A DNA stretch of 64,000 nucleotides from Aricia agestis (Eukaryota > Arthropoda > Insecta > Lepidoptera > Lycaenidae). The stretch spans positions 14,431,501-14,495,500 of the forward strand of contig NC_056420.1 of assembly GCF_905147365.1 (NCBI RefSeq). The letters run 5' to 3'. This document shows positions 10,911 through 19,900 of this stretch, one piece after another (the first letter of the stretch is position 1; each line of letters starts with the position of its first letter). The position numbers and the translations under genes are program-made. The notes below the pieces were generated by a model. That model did not search any database. It saw nothing but the letters and a program-made list of their open reading frames with translations, and had not been told where the DNA came from.

Positions 10911-10927
10911 GTGCACAGTTCTGTACA

Positions 10928-10979
10928 ATGGTTACAATACGACTAATGTTCCTAGGTTTGATTCCGGTTTGTCTTGCAG
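10928..10979 (+). CDS. Exon 1: signal peptide
   Basis: ATG opens MVTIRLMFLGLIPVCLA, a short basic start, hydrophobic core and small residues before the cut. This is a complete secretory signal of 17 residues. It ends one base into the next codon at a gtaatt donor. The first base joins the next exon to give Asp-Gly. Confidence 0.75.
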
Positions 10980-13900
10980 GTAATTTATTTATACCTAGAT
11001 TTTGTCTGCAGCTTCTATCCTACTGAAACAGTGTTGGTATATCATCAGGATAGAAATCCTACATTTACTTACACAAGAAATAACAAAAATAAGTGATTTA
11101 TATTATTTATTTATTTATAAGGCATGTCAACAGAATGAATACAAGCTTCCTTAAATAACTAACAATTAGGTCCACATTTGGCTACTGTTTTGCATTGGTG
11201 TTTCATTCCACATAAAATCTGGTTTTGAGTTAATAATGCAGTTTTGTTCTTTATAACATAAGGTATACGACAGTGAAATCCATTTTTTTGAAAACCCACT
11301 GTACGTGTAGCATATTCTAGAGTACAAAAATGGTTAATGCTTATTCCTCTTAGTGAGGTTATGTATATAGCATTTATGTACTATGTTTCTAAAATGACTT
11401 GTCGTTGTCGTTTCACGAGAGTCAAAGTATATACCTATGCACACCAATTTTCATCAAAATCGGTTCAGTGTTAGGTGCAAATCGTTTTTGTTTATCATAC
11501 GGGTACCGTAGGTATCTTTTTCCCGGATGTAAAGTATCCTATGTCCTTTCCCGAGACATAACGTATCTGTATACCAAATATCATCGAAATCCACGTAGCC
11601 GGTAGCGATATAAGCTAAATTCATTTTTATTTAATGCCTGGGAACCGTACATTTTTTTTAAATAAAAAGGACCCTATGTCCTTTCCCGGGACTCAAAGTA
11701 CCTACATACCAAATTTCAGAAGAATCGGTTCAGCGGTTGGGTCGTGACAAGGTTATTTTATAACATTTTGGTAAATTAAAGCACTTAAATTTGTATTGAA
11801 AGAACAAATCAGAATTTTGCATTTATGTGAAATATCACAAAGGACATTAATGCTATGTAATAAGCCCTATAGCAATATTGCATTTACCATTTTTATACGT
11901 TTTCTCTTAAAACTGAATGTAAAATTAAAATGTTTTTTCATAATCATAAGCTATGCATTTCAACAAAAAAAAGATACCGCACAATAACATTTTTTTTGCT
12001 TAAAATAAGCAGAAAATAAAGATTATTCCAAAGAAACTTAAAACGCCGATTACTTAAAACTAGTCCGATGTGGGATGACGACACACCAACGTTTAACAGC
12101 ATCCATTTAGCATTCATGTCAAATAAAGACATGCACAACATTATTTTTTAAAACACAATGCCACATTAGACAAGACTTAACAATTAATTATTACATGAGA
12201 GAATGAAAATTACAAGAAAAAATATATAATGTCAGAAAATACTAGAATATTAAAATTACACAAAAAAAAATAAAAAAAAAGTCCAAATTACCATGTCAAT
12301 AAATTGCAAAATACAATAGAGAATAAAAAAATATACATTATTCACTAAGTTATTACATAATAGTTCTTCTTCTTCTTTTACATAATAGTTACTGACATCA
12401 ATAGAAATGTCAAGTGTCAAAAAAATATAAATAAATTATGTATACAATTATTTATAAAATAACAAAACAATGAATAATAATTGCGAATAAAAAAGCGTTC
12501 TTGCCGACATTAGTTTTATGCCTGGGAATATTAAAGAAACGCTTCTGCCTTATCCTAGTGTTAGGCCTGGGTACTACTAGTCCTATGGTTTGTAATAGTT
12601 CCTGGCAAGGGGTGGAACCTGTGACAAGATCTCTCAGGAATACCAGATCAAGCATGCGTCTACGATCTGATATTTTGTCAATTTTAAAAACCGAAAGTCT
12701 GTCATTGTATGGCAATTTATTGTTAATCTGCGGGGTGACATAATATGCCAAGTGTCTCGTAAAAGATCTCTGAATCGATTTGATACGTTGGGAATGGATT
12801 TCATAACAGCGGTTCCAAATAATACTCCCGAATTCTAATATGCTGCGTACGAAGTTATTATACAATAGAATCCTAGTGCCGGTGCGCCTAAAGTCTTTTG
12901 AGTTACGCTTGACAAACCCTAACGTCTTCGATGCTTTCTTTATCATATAATCAAAATGTGGCACAAAAGTTAGTTTGGAGTCAATTAGTATTCCTAAGTC
13001 GCGAATTTCCGGTGTTTGTGTAATTGAGCAATTGTCAATTTTTTTTTTTTTAGGAAATAAGGGGGCAAGCAAGCAAACGGGTCACCTGATGGAAAGCAAC
13101 TTCCGTCGCCCATGGACACTCGCAGCATCAGAAGAGCTGCAGGTGCGTAGCCGGCCTTCTAAGGGGTAATAGGGGAGGGTAGGGAAGGGAATAGGGGCGG
13201 GCACGGAAGGGAATAGGGGAGGGTACGGAAGGAAATAGGGGAGGGTAGGGAAAGAAAAAGGGTAGGGGATTGGGCCTCCGGTAAACTCACTTACTCGGCG
13301 AAACACAGCGGAAGCGCTGTTTCACGCCGGTTTTCTGTGAGGACGTGGTATTTCTCCGGTCGAGCCAGCCCATTCGTGCCGAAGCATGGCTCTCCCACGA
13401 CAATGTGGTAGGAAGTTGACAAAACTTTCTTTTTCTTTGTGAATTTGATGTGGCGACATTTGGAGGCATATAATTCCATTTTGTTGTCAAGACACCACTG
13501 ATGGATACGGTCAAGATCAGATTGAAGTAAAAAGGAATCGAATGAAGATTTAATAACTCTTGAAATCTTCATATTATCATCGGTGAACAAAGAACACCGG
13601 CAGTGGTGTATACAAGATGTAATATCGTTGATGAACAATAAAAACAATATTGGTCCTAAATGCGAACCTTGAGGAACGCCAGAAGTTGCAAAATATTTAA
13701 GAGATTCATGTCCGTTTACCACTACGGTTTGTTCTCTCCCGCCAAGGTAAGAAACGAACCAGTCGAGTAGCCTGCCCCGAATGCCATATTGTTTTTTCAA
13801 CTTGAAAGTTGAAACACAGTAACGCATGATCAACGCACTCGAAATATCGGTATAAACAGCGTCGACTTCGTTCTTATTGTCAATAGCCTCGAAAATGGGT

Positions 13901-16900
13901 GTCAAATATTCGACTAGGTTGGTAATCACTGACTTTTTCTTTCGGAACCCATGTTAGTAGTCATTAATTAAATTTTTACAATGATTTGTCAGAATATCGC
14001 AGACCAGAGACTCGAAGATCTTAGCAAATGAAGACAAGATAGCTACAGGCCTATTTGCTGTTGTTTCCTTTCTTGAATATTGGCACAATTCTCGCTTTTT
14101 TCCACTCACTAGGAAATACACCAGTATCCAAAGATTTATATTTAAATATCATCATGAGTGGAAGTGACAACATTTTTGCACACCTTTTAATGAACAGCGG
14201 TGGTATATTATCTGGTCCCGCTCCTTTATTTGGATCGATGGATTTTAAAATTTTGATTATCTTAGACTCAGTTAAAACTATTCCAGAAAGTATACTGGAG
14301 TATTTCGTTTTATGCTCATCAAGCGAGGAAAGTTCTGGAGTTGTGTTTCTAGGAAAATATTCGAGTATACGGATTTAAACTGAGAGGCGAACAAGTTTGC
14401 GACACTTGTATCGTCTGTTGCTGTTTCGTCGTCCTTACACTGGAAGGTAAGTAGTTGGAACTTTTTTTTATTTTTTATAAATGCCCAGATAAGCTTTAGC
14501 ATTAGATTTGATACTACATTCTACAGTTTGTATGGAATTTCTATGGCAAGTTAATAATAATTTATTGGAACGTTTTCGTAAAGTTCGAGTTCTAGCCTAT
14601 CACGGGGATTACCAAATTTTCGCATGTTATGTCTAATTTTGTCCTTTTCTTTTAATAACATAATCAAGTCTTTGGTAAACCAAACAGGATACTTGGATTT
14701 CCGAGGCTTTCGCTTAGGTACATGTTTCTCAATGATAACATTAAGTTTAGAGTAAAAGGAAGAGACCATTTCGTCAACATTCCCACAGTGGAGAAAGGCA
14801 TCATGCCAGTCTTAAGTCATTCAATGCTTTAAGCACAGTATAGCAATATGACATATCCCTAGCTATTCTGTGCTTTAAGTATACTAGGGTAGTCAGCTCG
14901 AAAGAAATTAAAATCAGAACGTTGTGACTTCTCTTGCCGTGGAGCAGTCACACTCCATTGAGTTTCTATTTCGAGAGGAGGATGATACGGGTCTATCTTA
15001 CTTATGCTATAGAGAGATTAATTTACTCGACATGGAACATTTGTTAGTACTAGATCAAGAATCTTGCCGTCCTTGTTCAGTGCACTATTTTTTGATTATG
15101 TCCCGCTAATGAAAGAAATAGCCTGTCTTGTTGTTATAATTGCAAGGATATGATTCTTAATCATATCATCGTCTCTCAAATGCCAATCGATGAAGCTCAT
15201 GTTAAAATCACCTATGATTATGACATCATCAAGATCGTTAATGACATCGATACTATTATTAACATAAACCTATAGTATATATTAAGTCTATGATTATTAA
15301 TAAACATATCTAACTCTTTCTGTTTAAGAGAGAGAGAGAGAGAGGTATAAACAACACATATACCAATCTTAACACATTGTTTGCCAATTATTGTAAGGTT
15401 CAATTGTACCCATAAATCGTCACATAATATGCTTTCCTTATTAATTAAACGAACACTATTTAAAGTTTTATTTACAGCTATAAGTAGTCCACCACCATCG
15501 CTCTGATTGTAAAATTCAGAGGTAGTATGGTCACGACGATATACGCGATACCTATCGTCAATGAACTCTTTGTCAGAAATATTTCAGTCAATATGATGAG
15601 GACATAATTCTCTTGCAAAATATTTTTATATATATCATTTGTCTTAGTCCGCATTCCATGAATATTCTGATAATACATACGAACCATTGTTTCTGTAGGT
15701 GTTTACGGACACACGAGATAAACTAGTGCTAAAGATTATTATATTATGTTATCTTTTAGAGCTTTCAGTTGGTCCATACTATTTATTACTTTTGCAGGAG
15801 AATGTTCGTTCTTTCTTATGAAATTTTTTCCATTACGAACCCACACAAACTGGATTGAGAGTTCTTTAGCTTTGACTTTTGTGGCTGCGTGAAGAGCTTT
15901 TTTTCTGGCGTCAAATGTTCGCATATGTATATTATATTATTCTTTTTCTCTCCGCCAATAATGCTTGCTAGTGATAATGCTTTACAGTGTTTAATGTCCC
16001 TTATACACAATTCGCTGTAAAAGTAGCAGTGCTGAATGAACATATTTCTTTTAGTAAGTAGCATGGGCAAGCGTTTTAAACTAATGTGATTAGATAATAG
16101 TTAATTTAAACTTCCTAGTTTATACTTTTGTTACACATCATTTAATGTGTGCTTAATAAATAATTTAAATTTACAAAAATAAAAATATTACTCTTTCAGC
16201 GCTGCTACTTTACCATGAAATCTATACAGTAATATCATTTTGTTTTGTTACAAAGTGATAATTTTACTATCGCATTCAAATTAATTACTTGAATTAATAT
16301 TGTATTGAATCAGTGGGTTACAGTTAATAAACCATACAAAAATCAAAACCCGAGAAACAAGAACATCCATCCATCTTTCACACTTTCTCAAGAAGCGTTT
16401 ATAATTGTAATACTATGTGTTTTTTTGCAGATGGATTCAACTATTTATCTGAGGTATTTCCTATATTCTTAATAATAATAATAATATACTGAATACTGAT
16501 ACACTTACGGCCGGGCGCGCACTAGCGGCCAGGTCGCGGCGGCCATCGGAAGTATGGTGTGGCCGCTGGCCGCCGCGCCGTGCGGCAGTGCGCGTGATCT
16601 ATGGGTCAATTCAGACCGCAAGGCGACGAGGCGAGGCGAGGCGCGGCGCGGCATAAATTCGTATGGATTTGACAGATTTCAATTGCGTGAGACGTTTTGC
16701 GAATCTGTCAAATCCATACGAATTTAGAAATGCATCTACGCGTTACGTTGCGGTCTGGATTGACCCTATGGCGGTTTCATACTAAGATACAGTTTGACAA
16801 GGCTTTAATTGAACGTGGGTGACATAGACGGGAGCGCTGCTGGTAAAGGAGAACTGTCAACAGTCAAACACATGTCAAAAATGACGTTTTTGTATGATAG

Positions 16901-19900
16901 AAGCGTTTAGTTCCTTTTGTCGCCACGTTCAAATAAAGCCTTGTCGAACTGTATTTATCTCGATGGCAGTCGCGACCGGCCGCTGCGGTTTGGCTGCTAG
17001 AGCGCGCCCGGGCTAAGGGTCAATTCAGACGGCAACGCGACGCGTAGATGCATTTTTAAATTTCTACTGAATTGACAAATTTTAATCTTCTTTTCAGTCT
17101 TACAAATCTGTCAAATCAATACAAATTGAGACGCATCGCATGTATAATATTATATACGCCATACACCGTAGTCCGTAGCGTGTATGGCGTACATATAATA
17201 CACGCTACGATTTACCGGAGAGGTCTACCTGCGCAGGTATGCTGGTGCAGGTAGACCGGAACGTGTGTGGGAATAGACATTTATTTCAATTATCTCAATT
17301 CCATACATTTTCATCGGCGATTCTATAACGAAGTGAAAACGAAAAGATTTTGGCTCACCCCTCAGGCCATTTCGCCGAAACTTTTTCGTTTTCGCTTCGT
17401 TATAGAATGCCCGATCAAAATGTATGGAATTGACATAAGACGAGTCGAACGTCAACGTCATATTAACGAACGCTTATGTCAATTCCATAAATTTTCATCG
17501 GCGATTCTATAGCGAAGCGAAAACGAAAAGCTCTCACCCCCTTGTCACAGAATAGCAATATTAATAGGGATATGTCATATTGCTATACTGTGCCCTTGTG
17601 CAGTTTTTTAGGCATGCTCAGTCGACTGATACCTGTGCAGTCATACCTGTACAGGCGGCCTCTCCGGCAAACCGTAGCGTGTATGGCGTACATAAGGGTT
17701 AATTCAGACTGCAACGCGACGCGTAAATGCATTTTTAGGGATCCGTACCCAAAGGGTGAAAACGGGACCCTATTCATGAGACTTCGATGTCTGTCTGTCC
17801 GTCTGTCTGTCTCCAGGGTGTATCTCACTGTGTCTAGCTATAGCGGTTCTTGGAACCGCTATAGCTCTATAATGGTACGAAACTCTTCGTGCGCGAGTCC
17901 GACTTGCACTTGGCCGATTATTATTAAAGCATGGACTTGACAGAATTGCAAGACGTCTCACGTTCCCGCGCGTTCACGTTCCCTGAGATCATATCAAAGG
18001 GTTTTCGTGGTTGGATACCGCTGTCGATCCTGGCGACACAGGAGATACAGTGGTGGGAATGTGTGGTGGGCCAAAGCCCGTTAAAAAAAGACGTCTCGCG
18101 CAATAGAAATCTGTGAATTCAGTACAAAATGCAACTATGCGTCGCGTTGCGGTATTATAAAGCCAGACCTAGGGTCACCTAGGTCTGGCTTTATAATACC
18201 TATTATTAATATTTTGACACTAAGGCCAAATCTTATTAAACTTAATTGAAACTTATTTTAATTAAAACTATAGAGTGGTATTTTCCATTTTTCCACACCA
18301 CAAATTTAATTAATTGTTATACTTAATATTATTGAGATGTTTTAAAAACTATTACTTAATCGCAGGATGAATATCCAGACTATAACTCTTACAAATATTT
18401 GGACTCGGGTAAGATTGATATCAATTTATTACATTATTTTTAAATACCTCCGGCATTTTATCAGGAAGTGGTGAACAGCCCCTTAAAATCTATAAAAAAC
18501 TGACGAGCCTTTGTGTTAAAAATAACCCCCATACTACTTATACTAATTTTATTATAAATGCGAAAGTGTGTCTGTCTGCCTGTTACCTCTTCACGCCCAA
18601 ACCGATGAAACTATTTTGCTGTAATTTGGCATGAAGTCCCAGGAAAGGACATAGGCCACTTTTATCATAGAAACAAGTACAGTATTTTAAATGTAAAAAA
18701 AAAAATATTGGCGCAACGGAGTTGAGGGCGTCATCTAGCTGGTAAATATAGTAGTAATAACTAAAAGTACAAGAATATTGTTTTATTAGTGCTAAAGTTT
18801 CATTAGTCGGTCATAGTAATTCGTATTTTGAACTGGAAGCTCTTAAATTAAATGAAATCAAATTTTCAGTGTGCAATTTGCATATGAAAGGCTGGGATCT
18901 GACAAAGCAGACGAGGAGGAGGAGGATGAATGAAGGTACAGATGCCGGGCCCGGTACTTTCCCTTTCATGGTGAGCAATGATTATTTAGAGAAGTTGATT
19001 CAGAAGCAAATGATAAACGTTGGTCACGTTACCTCAAACCCAGCTGACAGGAACTGACCAACATTATTGACATAACCTTACCAAAATGTAGGTCTACCGT
19101 CTACGCTGAATGAGCAATTTTCTTGTGATTTATCCAGGCTAATGTTCCAGCGTCATGAGTTACTGCCCATGCAAAAGACAAAAAAAAAAATACTTCACAA
19201 AATTTTACAGTAAACTCTATACAGGGGACTCAGATAACTAAAATGTTCATATTCATATTCATATTTTCATATTTCTTTATTTGCTTCAAGCTGGCTTCAA
19301 GTAATATATGTTATCACTTTGTCTTATTACACCCTGAGTAAGCGTTGCGTTAATTCATCGTATGTTATACCAGGGGGCCGTCGGCTGGCGCTTCAAGGAC
19401 ACCTCCAAGTACTCTTTCCAGTGTGGCTGCACTCTCATAAGTGAGAAGTTTTTTTTGACGGCCGCGAGTTGTATAACCTCGCCACACGTCACGGCAAGAA
19501 AATATGCCAGCACCAAGCCCGAAGTAGTTGCGTTGGGCATCGAAAATATTGCCGACATATACACTGTTAGTGTGCTCAAATACTTATTTGACTGTAAGAT
19601 AAAACGACCATTACCGCTTTTAGAGTTGTTACCACAAAAAATCCTATCCCAACCGATCAACCTACGTTTGGAAATCTCAATTCTTATTTTCAATTATTAT
19701 TGAGAGTCTTTCCTTTTAGTCCTTATTCGAATACGATATCTGCAACGTTTCATTAAAATCGTTCTAGCCTTTCGGAGGAGTCTGTTGTCCGACATACCAA
19801 CACCATAAATCAATTTTACAGGTAATAAAGGAGAGGCAACCGAAAATTGTTAAAATTTTTAAAGTTACAAAGCACCCTGAGTACAGCTCACCCCAAAAGT

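Larger units (their letters stand above)
12452..15960 (-). mobile_element. Decayed Jockey-like element
   Basis: Minus-strand LINE read from 15960 downward. ORF1 end: NNIIYICEHLTPEKKLF, FVWVRNGKNFIRKNEHSP. Endonuclease start: VRMYYQNIHGMRTKTNDIY and ILTEIFL. Linker: VPKRKPRKSKYPVWFTKDL. RT: DPNKGAGPDNIPPLFIK, RPVAILSSFAKIFESLV, SGVPQGSHLGPILFLLFIND, and the catalytic box decayed to FTDD. Thumb: IRDLGILIDSKLTFVPHFDY and onward to about 12500. Many stops and frame changes show it is old. The RT is split by a SINE-like repeat (13039-13396) and the endonuclease by a small palindromic MITE near 14830-14876. It lies in intron 1 of the protease gene, in antisense. Confidence 0.85.
16505..17016. mobile_element. 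GC-rich MITE with two MITEs inside
   Basis: Left end ttacggccgggcgcgcacta and right end, reverse-complemented, ttagcccgggcgcgctctag. These are imperfect terminal inverted repeats. Inside lie two separate palindromic elements (16603-16766 and 16790-16951). The TTA/TAA at the ends suggests a Harbinger-like insertion. Confidence 0.6.
17697..18200. mobile_element. MITE interrupted by two later repeats
   Basis: The left end gggttaattcagactgcaac (17697) and right part gcgtcgcgttgcgg (to about 18152) belong to one MITE family. Between them lie a truncated dispersed repeat (17739-17913) and an R1-clade 3' UTR fragment with A-tail (17940-18091). The right edge runs into the hairpin at 18151-18200. 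Confidence 0.6.

Noticed and set aside
18536..18690. Possible CRISPR-like or other short regular repeat array
   Set aside because: Only gtctg microsatellite units within an RTE-like tail; no regular spacers, and the context is eukaryotic.
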